A DNA stretch of 64,000 bases from Leptasterias polaris (taxonomy: Eukaryota > Echinodermata > Asteroidea > Forcipulatida > Asteriidae), in the NCBI GenBank assembly GCA_037783415.1, contig JAZGTN010000015.1:6769001-6833000 (forward strand), in the 5' to 3' direction. Numbering within the stretch: the stretch's first letter is position 1; every line of letters begins with the position of its first letter. The translations under genes were made by a program, and so were the position numbers. This document shows positions 1 through 14,844 of this stretch, one piece after another. The notes under the pieces are model-generated. The model was given only the letters and a program-made list of their open reading frames with translations, was not told the DNA's origin and ran no database searches.

Positions 1-827
1 ACTGTTTTATGCTTTGATGTGCTGTCTATGAAATTGCGCCAAGGCTAAAGTTTTGAGATAAGTTGTCCAACTTACTCACTTACAAGTACTTGTACGATCC
101 TTTTACTTGTAAATCATTGACAAAGTAGGATGTTTAAATTTAAAATAAGGTTCAAAGAAATCCACAGATGCCCCTCTGAGGAATCAACTAACTGACTGAA
201 GATATTAGACAGCGTCAAACTTGCAACCCCTGCTCATAAATATATGCCACCATGATTTACCAATGTAGCTGTCACAAAATGCACAAGTGACCATGATGCC
301 AAGAAGCATGACACTACCCCCCCCCCCCCCAACACCAAATGATGACTGCAGATTCCTTGGCCAAAGAGAAAACCCTGTGCATGATGCATCAGAAATTACA
401 TTTTGTCACTGTATACATGTACATGTATGTGGTTTGTAATGTGTATGAAGATAGACGGGGCAGCTGGCTACATATCCGTTTTGTTTTTTTATCCATCTCG
501 CTTCAGCTGGTACGGAGTATTATAAACCAATCTTCTAGACAAACTATTTCTGACATCGTTGCTTTTTAGTCAGAATATGTACATGTGTACCACAGACCCT
601 TAGGACCCAAAGCATGCTGTATTAGGCATGTGTGTAGTCACATGATGGATGCTTCCAACTGGTGCTTCTTGGACGATGGAATAGCACATGTAGTATGCAC
701 CTGCTCAAATCCTTGATAACACACGAACCTTTATTTGATGTTCTCAAAAACATGACAATTTAATTTGGTGACAATTTCACAGAGTGGTTGTACATGTTTG
801 GTGATAGAGAGAATCAATATTATGGAG

Positions 828-1265
828 TGCCGTGGATGAGCGGTCTACGGACTCAAGTACTGTTGTTGTCAGAGTTTGAGTCCCAGTCATGGCAATTGTT
901 TCCTTGAGCAAGACACATGCTTCGTTCTTCGGATGGGACGAAAAGCTTTCAGTCCTGTGTGATGTGTAATGCACATAAAAGAACCCAGTGCTCTTTCTGT
1001 TAAGAAAGAGGGTTTGCCCCGGTGTTTCTTGCGTGGTTGGCAGCATGTTGCACCACATCACCTTTATACCTCGCCCTGGTAGGACGCCAGTATCTGTTGC
1101 ATTGCACTGACCTATGCAATGGAGGAGTCCATCCTTGGCTACTTTTAAACCCGGTTGCTACATACATGTACAACATGTACAAGGGTCTGATAATTCAAAC
1201 ACAGCATACTTGTGGTTAAAATAATGTAAGCATTTTCAAATGCCTGTAGATAAAGCGCTACATAC
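828..1265 (+). repeat. Deuterostome-type SINE copy
   Basis: It shows GTTTGAGTCCCAGTCATGGC, then ACACATGCTTCGTTCTTCGG and AAAGAACCCAGTGCTC, ending with TAAAGCGCTACATACTG. The same blocks occur at 48626-49235. I recall this pattern as common in echinoderm SINEs; the host family name is not certain. Confidence 0.6.
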
Positions 1266-2004
1266 TGTAAGAACTGAGTATTGTCAGGCTATTAAATGTA
1301 AACGTATCCCACTCCCCCAGACAAACAAACAAACAAACAAAACTGAATGGATAAATGATACTACTGTACAGGAAAAATAAAGGAAGCGATGTCTGGTGCA
1401 ATTGTCAAACTACTTCAAACTAATGGAGTTTCCACAAGTTCTAGGTCAGTGAAGCGCAGGGCTAGAATAATTCAATTAAGACCACACTTCACCGCTGAAA
1501 GAAATTGAGGATGGGTGAATCATTAATAGGATGACCCAGCACAAAGCTAAACTCTCCACCATGCGGTGAGGTCACCACCAGTGTCAGTCATGAATCAATG
1601 TGGACACTGACCACTGGGACAGGTTCAGTTCTTGATCATTTGCTGACAGTGGCAGTGGTGGTCAGCAGCACTGTGGATCCTTCCTCCATGCATAAAGTAG
1701 AGCAAGGACTTAATACATGTTTTCAAGATTTTCTTCACTGGACCTACCGAAGGGCTTGTAGCTTAGAACTTTCACTGGACCCATGCCTGGAATTACTTGA
1801 AGGCCACGAAGGCATTGGTCTCTGTTAGAGATTACTTGTTGTGTGAAAAGACCTTTAAAGTAAACATGTTTTGTGCCTTCTGAACGCTAGCATGCTACAT
1901 GTACATGTACTATTGAGTAGCAATTGATACAATATGTTTGAAATTTTGCTATCATTCACTGTATGGTCATGGTACTACAGCCAATTAGTCAGAATTGGAG
2001 GCCG

Positions 2005-2235
2005 CAGCTACAGTGGCTACAGCTGCGGCTGTTGCTGAGGGTGTTGCTGTAGGCATCACATGCTTCAAAGCTTGTTCACATGATGACCAAGTCGCAGTCA
2101 CCAAATCATACATGGACTGTGGCTGTTGCTAAGGGTATTAGGCTTCATTGAATGTTCATACAACGCTCAAGCTACAGCTGCAGCCACTAATTTATACACA
2201 AGCTATGGCTGTTGCTAAGGGTGTTGCTGTATGCA
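2005..2235 (+). repeat. Degenerate tandem repeat with GGCTGTTGCTAAGGGTGTTG
   Basis: Three or so units of ~100 bp with CTACAGCTGCGGCTGTTGCT. Related CAGCTACAG/CTGCAGCCAC words occur at 45490-45600. Confidence 0.5.
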
Positions 2236-3689
2236 TCCTATGCTTAAATATGGGAATAAAAGAGTGGGACAGGGTTTTGAACTTTTGTTTAATACCGGCA
2301 GGGTCATTGCTGTGCGATAAAGGACCGAGCCGCGGCCGTGACCTTGCAAGGTTTTAATTGAACATTCAAGACTGAGTCACCATTCTTTTATTCCCATTCA
2401 ACATTCAAAAATACCTTTCTGTTAATAAACATTAAACAAACTATCAAAGTTCAGAACAAATCTAACGGTTAAGCCTCAGCTCACCTCGACTCTGCTGTGT
2501 TGATTTATCTATGTGAAGCACTAAGTAACTCCTTGCACAAGTTTCAAACTTTGGCAGTGAAGTTTTAAACTAATGTATTGCACGCAATTTTCAAACTTGT
2601 TTGAGATAAAACTATTTTATGCATGCGACCTACATGTACAAACTTAAATTGGGCCGTGAAATTTGCGTGCTTTGCGCAATTATCTGATAGCGCCCTCTTT
2701 TGACACAAGTTCATAATGCTATGTTTCAACACCTTGACCTATTTATATCGCATGTTTAAACACAGCCACATGATCTCCTCTCGGCCAATCAGAATGGATA
2801 AACTGTCCCAGGTATTTATGAATGCTAGTTCACATGACGATGAAGCCACAGCCACACTAGCCAATGCTAGCTGCCTAGTTGGATCTGGCCTACATTATGA
2901 ATGTAAACAAAATCCCTGCCAAAATTACTTTCTGCTGGTTTCACTGAAACTGTATCCCCTAGTTTGATGCAATTTCCAGAGGTTGGTTTGAGGGTGTGTT
3001 TATTGAAAACTAAAGGTCAGAAATAAATTATGCTTCCCCAAAACAATGCTGTAATTATCAGCACCAAGGCCAAATTTCATAGAAAATGTTACTTAACAAT
3101 TTTTCTGCTAGGCAGAAATGAGAAGAATACCAGTCACAAATTGTACATGGGACAAGGCAGTTCGGCTGGTAACCTTATTCTGGTAAGCATTATTTTGTTG
3201 TGCTTAACATCTCTATGGAATTGGGGCCAGGCTTACAAACTCTCAGCTGATCAGGTGGTTTTCTCTTTATTCACCCTTTAAGTGCCACAAAAAAACTGAA
3301 AAACACAGTACAAAGTTTTGTGAGCTGGCCAGAGTCCCACCCCCCCTTTTTTTTTATTTGGGGGGGGGGGGGATAATGATAATTCACGCCTAAATATAGG
3401 AAGTCTAGCAAATAATGTGCATGCCCCCCAGCCTGATGCATCAACATTTGAGAATGTCATTTACCTGTCCATGTACTTTTAAAATTATATTTCACAAAAA
3501 TAGTCACAAAAACTTGACAGTAGACGTGCAGGAGTGTAATTTCTGCGGTCGGCGGCTCATGCCAACACAGCTAAGGAAACTTCCTCTGTGGAAATTGCAA
3601 ATCTCACAGGCTATGGTTTATCATTTGAACCTTTTCAGTTGGGGTCATGGATGAACTTCAAGGGGTATAAAAAATACGTCAGATTTCTA

Positions 3690-4130
3690 CCTACATACAT
3701 GTAGTTCTCGCTATACTTGGTGGAAAATTTCTGTGAACTATTTTTGCCTAAAATGCTATATATTTTTTAACAAATGGGTAAAACAATTAGTTATGATCTC
3801 ACAAGTCTGAAATACAATGCTTGAAAACAGTGATGAGGTTTTTCATTAACTTGTGACTCCAATGAACGATTGAGGATAAACTTTCACAGGTTTGTTGTTT
3901 CATGTGTACATGTATGTTGGGTCACTCAAAGTGCGGAAGGGATACTTGTTTCTAACAATTATCAATGTTGTCTGCATGCTTTAAAGAAAACCACAGTTTC
4001 AAAAATTGGATCAGCCCTCACTAAAGTCTGTCAAAGGTTTGTTATTTCATGTTCACAAGTAAATGTTGGGTCACACAAACTGCGGATATTGGTCTTTAAC
4101 AAAACCGATATTGGCCGCATGCTTTAAGTA
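3690..4130 (+). repeat. Diverged relative of MITE family A with an internal tandem duplication
   Basis: Blocks such as GCCTAAAATGCTAT and TTTCACAGGTTTGTTGTTTC match families A/B. A ~92-bp part ending in GCATGCTTTAA occurs twice (about 3893-3986 and 4033-4126). Confidence 0.5.
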
Positions 4131-4229
4131 CCAATGGTGCTAGGCACAACGTATGTATTCATGGTAATGGGTACATGTATGATATATCTGACCTTCACAA
4201 AAGAGTAAGACAATTTTATTGTTTTGGGT

Positions 4230-4345
4230 TGAACAAAGAAAAACGTACTAGAGTGAGATTTGAACTTACATGTACGTCATCCGGATCAACATGCCAGCGC
4301 TCTATCAACTGAGCTATCTTGGCCTACAATTGGCAGTCCCTATTT
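4230..4345 (-). repeat. tRNA-derived SINE copy
   Basis: The minus strand shows an A-box TAGCTCAGTTGATAGAGCG and B-box GTTCAAATCTC like the SINE at 45183. Confidence 0.6.
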
Positions 4346-7300
4346 TGTCCAAAGGGCTGACCTACATGTATATGTATAATGTATGGTATCCTATAGAATT
4401 TGATAGACTTTCAGGCTAATTAAAAAACAATTTTGCTAATTTTTCTGAGGGCAAAAAAAATCCAACTGGAAATCAGGTAGGAAGAATAGAATGCCTGATG
4501 TAAGCAGATTTGTGCAGTTTGTCCACAGAATTTAATGTAAAAATCACCCCGTGTAACAATTTATTGTACACCATCACATGCACATTTATCTTTACGGTTG
4601 CACATCATGTACACGCAGTACAGTACAATATGTACATGTACCCTGGAGCTTAGCAGAGCCGCTTATTGCGAGAGATGCAACCACTTGAGATTAGAAGCCA
4701 TTCTCAGTCCAAAGAAAATGCATGTGTGCACAAAGGGTGCCAGACCAGACTGCACATTGGGTTGCGCTGCATTTAGACTAAAAATGGTATCCAGCTAACA
4801 CATGACCATAGACTGGTCCCTCTACATGGTGACTGTATGTAGCAACTCTCTCAATACACAGCTCTGGTGCCCAGATAAAGTGTGTGATCTAACAGTCAGG
4901 GATGTGATAGGCTGTTGAAAAAACCCTGAACTCTGAGCGCAAAGCACGAAAGCTTGTGAGCTCGAAAACTTGCAAGCACGAAGCCCACTAATAACATTTA
5001 TCTTTGGTTTTAAAAGCCCTACTCTGCAATCTGGGGCATTATATATTGTTTTATCTTCATTTTATAATGAATTTGATCATAAGGAAAAAAACCAAACAAT
5101 GTATACATAGCATGTGTGAAATCCCAGGAGTGAATGGTTCTGAATTGGCACCAGGATCATCAGCTAGTTCACCTCCACCAATATGTTTAAAAAGCAATAA
5201 CACCTGTCAAGTCCAATCATGACTTACAATAGCCAAGGAAAACAAAATAAATGTGTCACATTCAAAAATGAGCGATAAACCATTCGCAAACGCTGAATCT
5301 TAGCTGCTGGCTTCAAAATATAAGGTTGATTTTTTTTCTTCTCCTTCTTTGTGAAGATTGTCTAGAAGTCGCAGGAAACCACAGGCCCAGACATCTTGAC
5401 ATTTTGTTGGTAATTAGGATTCCCCCGAGATTTCACCCCCAAATTTTGAAGTGATCAGATGCACATGTGTGCAATAATCCTGTAGGATGTTCGTCAATTG
5501 CACCAAACGTGTAGTGTAGGTTACCGTGTGTACACGCTAATTGCGCTAGGGTAGAACGGATGAGTGGTTTTGGGGGGCAAGAAATTGCCACGTTGATAAG
5601 AATCTCTCCTCTGCCTCCTCCAGAGAGAGCCAGCTCAGCTCCAGGGACACTTGCGCACCTCGATCTTGACAAAGTCCATGTGGGATATCCAGAAATGTCA
5701 CCTAAATCCACCAATATCCTGATTCTTGTCCAACTTTATTTTAAAACGAAATACATACTAACTCTGATTTCAGAATAGCAGCAGCTGATGCCTACATGTA
5801 CGACCCACTTTACATTTATGGTCTCTAGTCTGCCAACAGCTGTGAAATGTCTCAAAGAAAATTAAGATTTTAGCCGAATCTGACACCCTCAAACATGTCA
5901 AAGCTAAAAATACAGAAACTATACTCCGGGGCAGCAATGTATTGCACTTTGTACATTGTTCCGTTTCCGGTTACCCGACCGACCCTAATTTTACTGGACG
6001 ACCTTTAACTTTTGATTGGGCTTAAAAAGAAAAAAGAATAAGAAGGAACATAAAAATGAAAACAAATAAAACCCACTGAACCCCCCTTATCCACCCCACC
6101 ATCTGGGATCAGCTTTTCATTCTCTACTCCTGAATTTCACCTGCAGAATAACATTGCACTTTCCTCCCTCCTCACTTCTGAAACTAAAATCTCCACCTTG
6201 AAAACTGAAAATATGCTCCCCATAGTTGCTACATTGTATAACAGACAAATCTAAAAGAAATAAGGTGTATGGGAACAATCGCCTGTAATAGACAAAATAA
6301 GAAATGAATCAAACTAATAAATAATTTGTCCAACCTAGACATGCCACACAAAAATGACATGACAGATATATTTCTCAGTGCACAGATCACTGACATAGAA
6401 TCTATCCTGCAGTTGTTTTGTCTTACCAAGGTAACACTTTCCTTTTATTTATTAAAAATGAATTGGCTTTCAAATGTACTGAAGGTCAGCAATCCTAAAT
6501 ACATGTATAATTTAAAACAGTTTTTCATTCCAGACGGAGCGCTTTAAATACTGGGTGGAGAACGATGGCATTGAGAATAGTGTAACCTATTTATTGGTGC
6601 ATTATGATTATCTAAAAAGGCCATTTGATAAAAGATGCTTCACAATTGTCCTTTCCGACCAACGCCCATTTAGGGCGGGGACACAAACGGCAATTAACAG
6701 GAATTTTATTGATCGTTGAGTTATTGTCAGAGAGGATCTCATCCAGAATGAGACATAAGGAATGAAAATAGTGTCTCTTTTTTCTGGACATATGGAGGGA
6801 TGGAGGGATGGAGGGATAGAGCAAAATTGTTGTCGTTGTTTTTCTTCTTTCTTTTAAAGATTTCTTTTTTAAACACATAATTCTTATGTACATACATGTA
6901 TACAAGTCTTAAAAAAAGAAGTAATTAAACACAACTTTATGAAATATTACTGTTTAATAATGTTTAATTTAAGCACGGAAGTATGAGTATCTCTGATGAT
7001 TCAAAACCCATATCGGACTGCAATATTGGATTGCCGGATTGTTAGTTTTGATCAAAGAAAATAAACACAACATCGATAGTTCATTTCCTGCTGTGAAACA
7101 AATTGGGGTTTTTACCAACATTTTTTAAAACCCTTTTTTGACAGTCTTCTGACAAGGTTAAGGAGTGCAGAGGAGCGCAATTGCACTCACACTCCTTACA
7201 GAAGACGATCGGATCACTCTATCGTGTCGTAAACTTGCGGGTGTGGTTACCTTAAATAATGAGACAAAACTAAAATTAGATAAATTATCGCACAGGTGAA

Positions 7301-10300
7301 AGTTTCCTCTGATGGCACGAACATCCCATCGACTAATTTTCCCAAACGCCATGATTTTGTTTTTAGGAGCTCGAGAAATAATAAAATATGAAATTGATCA
7401 CATCTCAAAAGTGTATCCTTGACGTGGGGTCACAGTTTTGTACAAGCTACACTATAGAGTGCACTGCAGATACTGTAGAAAGGTGATGACAGTTCATAAA
7501 ATGGGTGGGTACAAGAGTGGAATTTCTATGTTTGTACATGTACATGTACATGTATAATAAGACACAGGGAGCTTCAGGGAAACTCAAGGAAGGAATAGAC
7601 AGGATGGGTTCCTGGACTTCTCCTGGGGGACTTCTTTTGGGACCTACATGTATGGAGAGTCATGTCAGATCCCATTTCCATAATCATCCCTTGAAGCATG
7701 GATGCCTACAAATTACAAATGTAGGTCAATGTACACTTGTCTGTTTTTCAATGGTTTTTCAGTTTTAACTTGAATAGTCTGGAGTGCAATCGGGAACAAT
7801 TTGACCCTTCTTTATCAGGAGTTTCCCATACATATGTTTTTGTTTACTCGCAGACTGGAGCAGTGAATCTTACTCTTATTTAGTCCGCAAGAATTTGTTA
7901 ATCAAATCTTTTATTTGTGTTTCTATGGGTTTTTTTCATGACCAAGGATATTTTTTGGCTTTACAACAAATACACCCATTACTAAATGTATATACCGCAC
8001 ACACAGATCCTAGTCATTTGATTGGTGGAACACTTGTCATGTGTCATCCTTAATTTTGCCATGTATACTGCCAAGAGGCTCAATGTATAATTATAGGATA
8101 CTTTGCAGCATTGTTTCAAAAATAATTGTTTCCCTTCTGATTGTCCGAACAAGGGAAGGTCGCATCATGGCGGAAAAGGTTGGTGTCTACATGGAGTCGT
8201 CCACGTTGTTTAGAAGGAGTTTTTAGAATTTTCATTGGTGGGGTGGCGAGTTTCTATGTCCATCTTGTGTTTATGTAAAAAAATATTTCAAATGGTGTGC
8301 ATCACACATATAAAACATTGGGCCTAGTGCGTATGACTGCATAGTCACTCGGTGAAATCTGGCTTCTCCATTTCACTCGGCTTCACCATGTTCACCTCAG
8401 GAAATGGAATAGTACACGCATCCAATATTTTGTATGGTAGTACTACCAGTGTACCCTGCCTTAGCTGCACTTAATCTAATTATCAGTTTGTGAAACCACA
8501 TGGTAACCAAACCAGAAACCACATCATGGAGACAAAAACAACCATCAATACAAAGTACCCAGTACTCTTTTTCTGGAGATACTTGGGGCCTAAGTCAAGA
8601 AGTGATTTACAAACAAGAGGAATTAGATGAGAAAGTGACTTGTGTTTCAGCATTTTTAAAATAGGAAAAAATCAGGTTAGGTGATTTGAGGAAATCAGTG
8701 ACAGTACAAAGTGCTCATGAAGTGCCTCAAGGGATCATTTTTAGGCTTGTTGAAACCTCTGGTATTAAAAAATCAGACAAAAGGACAAGTAAACAAATAC
8801 AACTGGATTTTGTGTGTGTTTTAATTTTCAAAAAAGGAGGCTGAGGGCCTTTTTATTTTGTATTCTATTAGGGGTTTTGGCCTGGTAGCCGAAACGCCTA
8901 TTGTAATCGTACAGATTTTTTTAGTTTTTATTATTATACTTCTTTACGACCAATTATCCATAGCATTTACACGTGAAACTTGTGAACGCTTGATCTCAGG
9001 AAATTACAGTCTTAAAAGACACAAACAATACATCAAATGAATTATTGAAAGCATGTGCTCTAACTTAGATCCTTCAGCAGTTGTTTTGAATGTTTTTTGT
9101 TTCTTTCTTGACGATATTACCGATTTAAAACCGTATTTTGAAACAATCTTGATCGCCCTGTGTGTGTACATTAGCATACCGCCATACCACACAGCCAATT
9201 CCACACAATTCCAACGCGTATGCATCGTTCGTTCCGACCTTTGGACCTGCTGGGTTCATTGCTTCGCTATTATGGTTTATCTAACCATGGCATAATTAAC
9301 AATGGTGGACTTGTATTAGCGCCCTCTCGCGCTCATGGAGAGTCCTCAAACTATTAAACACGGAAGCGTTTTGGGATATGAAGATAAGTAAAGACAATTT
9401 AATACGGATGCTTTATAGGGATATTTTGACAAATACAAAGAATTGAATACGGAAGCATTTTGGGGATATTTATAGCGGCTTATCCCCGCGTAAATTCAAT
9501 AATTCTCCAACCACAAGGTCATTTCAAGGTCAGTGTGGTTTAGTTTTTTTTAAATAAATTTAGCGTAGGCGTGGTAGTTTATTACGTAAAATTGTACATC
9601 GTCTGAACCATAATAAATTATGTCAGAGAGTTATAATCTTTGTACAATCTTGTAACTTACGGCTATTGTAACTTTTTATTTTTAAAATGTGACCTTCATT
9701 CTTGACAATAATTTATCTTTTTGTTCCACCAACCGAAACCCCTCTGTGTTCGTTTTTACGAACACCTGATCTCTAGTTTTTATTATTTATTTTTTTCAGA
9801 GAGAAAAAAAGACAGACTAAAAATTCACTGGCTTTGTAGAACTTGGAAGTCTAAAATATGGGTACAAGTACGAATAAATTAAACCAATCATTGAAAGAAT
9901 AGTGAATTATGAAGTGGAAAAAACATGAAAAATAAAGTAATTTGGAGGACAAAAATATATATATATATTTTTTTTTAAAGGATCCGGCTTCAAGAAAAGA
10001 TGAAGGCAGGGATGATTAACAGTTTTTTTGGTTTTTTTCCTTGCCTAGTTTTGTAGACTTGCAAATGATGAGATGTGATAAGATTTTCATCTCATCAATT
10101 CATTTTGGGAAAGGCCATCAAAACCTGTATTTTTTAAGGTTTAACTTCACGATTTAAGATTGAGCTGAGTAAAATACGGCCTGCCCCTTTCCGCTTACAC
10201 CAAAAAACACTCGCACACTAAGCTTTAGGAATTAATACATCAATTTGCGAAATGAGCTTCAAAGAGTTTTCAAAAGCATGCACCATAATGTGTAGAACAC

Positions 10301-12176
10301 AAACTTGCATGTCTGTAGTAGAAGTTAGAGATGGGCTGTCAAGGGGAGCGGGGTAATGGGGAGAAGGGGTCATGAGGGACACAGCCTAACTATCTGTATT
10401 AGATGCCATCACTCAAATCACAGGGATCACCGCTAGACAGTATCCTAATCCCAGTGCTTTACCAACTGTCAGAAACATTTATGCGCTAACACTGTACATA
10501 TTGTACTCACCACTGTCAGGGGTTGCTTAATTCATAGCCTGAGGAAATGTTTCATTACGTGTTTAGAAAGAGCAGGCCTGGTTTTTATTTGAGAGAGAAA
10601 AAAAGAGTCCATTGGCTGGAAGTTAATTCCAACCGCACTCCAATTAACTGGTAATTAGAGAATTTCAAAGATGTGGTTTGATGTCAACTGAATGTGTAAA
10701 CAGCGGTCTTCACATGCGCAGAGTGAGCTTATTACCCATTACATTAGTATCAAAAAGTGGCTGATGCACAGAATTTTCCACTGATATTTGTTCTTATTTT
10801 GTAGTTGTAAACAAAACCAACAAATACATGTAAGTTAAAACCGTATTTTGAAACAATCTTGATCGCCCTCGCGATTAGCGAGTGTTGACACCGACACCAG
10901 AGATGTAAGATTATCGTAGAATCAGCACTGCGTGGAATTATGCCATTTAAATCCCAATCCTGACTGCTACACTAGCGCTAACTCACGATCACACACGTAA
11001 CACGTGCGTATCATGCAGAGATGCCACTGTGGTGACGAAAACAAATCTGAAAATTATTTTTCCTTAGGCCAAAAAAAATAAAAAATCTGCCGAGCGAAAA
11101 ATACCCACAATTCAAAGCACAGCGCGAACGTGTTTACACGACAGTGCGCAATCTGAAGATTGCGCAAACTGGTGCTCGATACGCTAGTGTAGCTGCCTAT
11201 TCTGCATAGCGCAAATTTCAGATTGCGCAAAAGTTTCTCCAATTTGTTGCGGCGCAAATCTGTTGATTGCGCTTGACAGATGAACGAGAGTGGACGTAAC
11301 ATTAGACAACAACACGCGGCAAAACGGAAAAATTATTTATTTTTTCTCAAATTGAAAACATGTTCCCTGTACAATTGCAATTTAAACAAGAATAAAGACA
11401 GAAATACGAATGTAAGTACTACTTTTCTTCACAAATAGTTACGTTTACAGCAGTTTTTTATCCTTGGTGCCGGTCTGGCCCGCCCGGCGCCGACCACCGT
11501 AGCTAGAACACTGGTTCCTTGAACAGCAAACCAATTAAGTGCGTACTTTTTTCACTGCCTGATTTTGCTCAGAATCCCCCTTTGACCAATCCATGTGTCA
11601 TCACATTATTATTTTTTCACTGTTTATCTTTTTCTTTTTTTTACTTTGATAGGCCTAATGTTCCCAAAACTTCTATGATAAATTTACATTTTTAACTTTG
11701 TATCAAAACGTGAATGTCGATCTTGTAAACCTTAAAATACTTCTAATCCGATGATAGCATATATGGCCGTCAGCCAGATGTTTTGTGCACAAAATTTGGG
11801 AGCTAACTGCTAAAGATCGTGTTTGGTATAGTAAAATGTTCATTTACTTTGGTGTTCGGATACAATGTAGGGGTGTTCTACTGAACGTTGCAAGCGTACA
11901 CTCTGTTGTATGCATGTGACTGTACAGCAGAAACTGATTTCTGCCAGAAAACAAATAAACCAGACACCTCCAGCTTGAATTGAACAACCTTGAGTGGATG
12001 TTGTGCATTAATCAGTGATGCCAAGTCCCTCATTGCTCATTTACCCTTTTACAGTACATCAAATGACAAATTCCACATGCTCTCCATACACTCATATAAC
12101 CACCACAGTAACCAGGCCTGATAATGTGTTATTGTACAGAGGGCAAGGCACTTTTCTTTGGTAAAGGGCACTGCTA
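4346..12176. other. Long stretch without recognised genes
   Basis: Only short scattered frames are present. It holds ACATGTAC-rich DNA, purine tracts (6780-6830), a 35-bp exact repeat (9125-9159 and 10835-10869) and a small perfect palindrome at 11145-11166. If the prominin gene extends this way, some undetected exons may be here on the minus strand. Confidence 0.6.
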
Positions 12177-12868
12177 TAGACCGTGCAAGTCTCGCGGGTA
12201 TCCGAACGAGAAAACACGTCAAACGAAGAACATTTTTATTTCTGAAATTAAATCTTTGTTTTAAATTATATCTCATGACAAAATTAATCATTACAATTTT
12301 ATGAAAAGGTTTAGCTTTTGGGAAAAAAAATCACAATAGTGTGTATATTATTATTGAAAAAAAATTAAAACTCTGGGACAAGGATGCCTATTTGATGTTA
12401 ACTTTTTAGAAACCCCTTACGCGGATTCGTGAATGTCAAACGGGTCTTAAATGGACCTGTATCGCAGTTTAAAGAGGATGCTGACGCCTTAACAACCATA
12501 GACTGCAATGAAAAGGGTTTGCTTTGCAATTACAGCATCTGACGATTATAGTTGCGCATCCAAAACAAGCGTTTACGTAAGTTTTATGATCGGAGGCGAG
12601 CACAAAATTCTTAATTTTTTGCAATAACCGGAAGCTGAGGTCAAGTTTAATTCTTGGGTTTTCTTCGTTATATTGTTGAATTGGTTTTACTTTCATATTT
12701 TGTTATCACTTAGTATTACATTCCCAACAACATGTATACTTTTCTAGGTCATAACCTACGTTAAACTAAAATAATTGACGAAACAAAATCTCGCCCACGT
12801 AAAACTCCATATGGTTGGGACCACTATGGTCCCGGAAGTTCGAATGCGCGCGAGACTTGCACAGCCTA
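12177..12868 (-). mobile_element. TA-flanked ~692-bp inverted-repeat element, copy 1
   Basis: The ends are TA-GACCGTGCAAGTCTCGCG and its complement. It has the same length (692 bp) as copy 2 at 16152-16843 and lies in opposite orientation. It holds a 75-codon frame on the minus strand (12696-12469) closely matching the frame in copy 2. TA at both borders suggests a Tc1/mariner-like or PIF-like relative; no transposase is present. Confidence 0.8.
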
Positions 12869-14649
12869 TTAAAGGGAAATCAAATCAAAAGCTAAGATGG
12901 CATGCAAGGCTGGGACACTTCAATAGTGTTGCAGTCTAGTGCACCTGGCTTGGGTTCTGAACCCAATTTCATAAAGCGGAAAACAGTGCATAAAAATGTT
13001 CTGCAAAGCAAAATTAAGCAGGGTACCAGTCGACACAGATAGTATTGGTATCAGAACCCACAACTTGTTCGATGTTTATAATTGCTTGATAACATTTTAG
13101 ATGAGTTGCAATGTTATGGTTATGAAACCAAAGATCCTGTAGCTTGAAACTTACCAACACCACATTTTCAAAGAAATATGAAACATAATAGGAGTGGAAT
13201 CAGACACAGATCAGTATCGATGGTACTGACTAATTGAAATTGGAGACAATGTTTTTGTTCTGGGAAACCAGATAGCTATGAGGATTACATTCAAATCATA
13301 CAAACTATTTTTGTTTACAAAGAACTGCACTATGTACATTTACAGGATGAGTGTGTTTGCATTGGAAGGGCCACATACATGTAAGGAAGATAAGTAACAA
13401 ATGTGTGTGCTACATGAAGGCGAATGAAGCAATGAACCAATCACAAACAATATGTAGGCTAAATAACAGTCACAGAAAATCAGACAAATTTGAAGTTTGG
13501 CTAGACCTCGTGAATTCATAAAATGTTGCCCTGATAGCCTAATGGTTCTCATGTGACTATGCTACTCTCTTGCGAAACCGCTGGCTACTGACTACTGCCC
13601 CCATTGCAATGACTAAAGTTTGGCTGGTATTCCGTTTATGATGTCCGTGTTTCGAGCTTCTTTTCTTTTCAACTCCGTGAAAAAGTATTCCAATTTGAAT
13701 GTGCAACTTGTTTAATGCCAGAAAAGGGAAGAAAAACTGGGGAAATAGTAACCCCCCCCCCATGCTTGATAATACAAGTTATCTAGAAATACCACAAAAC
13801 AAAACAATGTAAAGTGCAGTGTAGAGCAAAGCAAAATGCTACGCAGATATATATGAGTTGCTACTCAAAATTCATCATTTGCTACTCAATATTAGCAGTC
13901 AGTGTGCACAAAATCTGTTCAGTCAAAATATTTTGATATATGCAAAAGTGCTAGATGAAATCAATCCCTGAAGTGTGTCAATCAGCTCTAATAGACATTA
14001 CAAACAGCGCTCACTAACATCAAAGACCTAAAGTAACTGGCATTCACTTTGATCTTGTGCCCTTATTGCAAAAATGGCACCACGCTCTTTCAAACTGGTA
14101 GAAGCTAGATTTCAAGCAACAAATTAATTAAGTTTATCAATGAACTATTTCATTCACAAAGTACATGTAGAGTCTCCATCTCCGCTACCGATAATTTGTG
14201 GAATTGTACTTTTTTAGTAGACAAGCAGAGCATACTGTTTGAAATGTTGAAACAACACCGGCTCGTTTCCAGAGCAAACACTCCTTCCAAAACCGATTTT
14301 ACACATGGTTCTCAAAGTTCTCTATTTAACTACATGCACTTCTTATTTTCCACAACATGCAAAGATTCAAACGTCACTTAAAAGATAACAACTTTTACCA
14401 TTCAGCTCTTTTTGTTGTATTTGGCATGGATACAGTTTTAAAATCACATACAAATGTACACGCTCATCATTCCAGGCCTTGAACTTTGCTCTTGAAGGGG
14501 CACTTCTATGAGGAAAATGTAAAGTTGTAATGGAACTTTGCAAAGGGCACCACAGCAAAAGCACCGGGCACCACAGCACTTGCTGTGGGTGCCGTGGTTT
14601 CATTTGAGGCCTGCCATTCAACCTAGGGTAGAGGTTGATATTGTGTTTG

Positions 14650-14816
14650 AAAAAGCCTTAGGAGCGCCACGGCAGCCCAGGGTTGTATACTCCCCAGGGA
14701 GCTGAGAAAGAATAAAGGAATGTTATCGGCCCAATGACCAGGGCACTAATGTAAAGCGCATTGATACGTTATATTGTAAAATGCGCTATATAAGAACTAG
14801 TTATTATTATTATATT
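14650..14816 (+). repeat. SINE/LINE 3' tail beside the prominin exon 3 donor
   Basis: GGGTTGTATACTCCCCAGGG, TAAAGCGCATTGATACG and GCGCTATATAAGAAC end in (TTA)n. It lies just inside intron 3, about 30 bp past the donor. Confidence 0.6.
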
Positions 14817-14844
14817 AGGTGCACTGTTGAGATGTCACACTTAC

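Noticed and set aside
5433..5778. Overlapping 93- and 72-codon frames on both strands
   Set aside because: No family is recognised, there are no clear splice partners, and overlap on both strands suggests base composition only.
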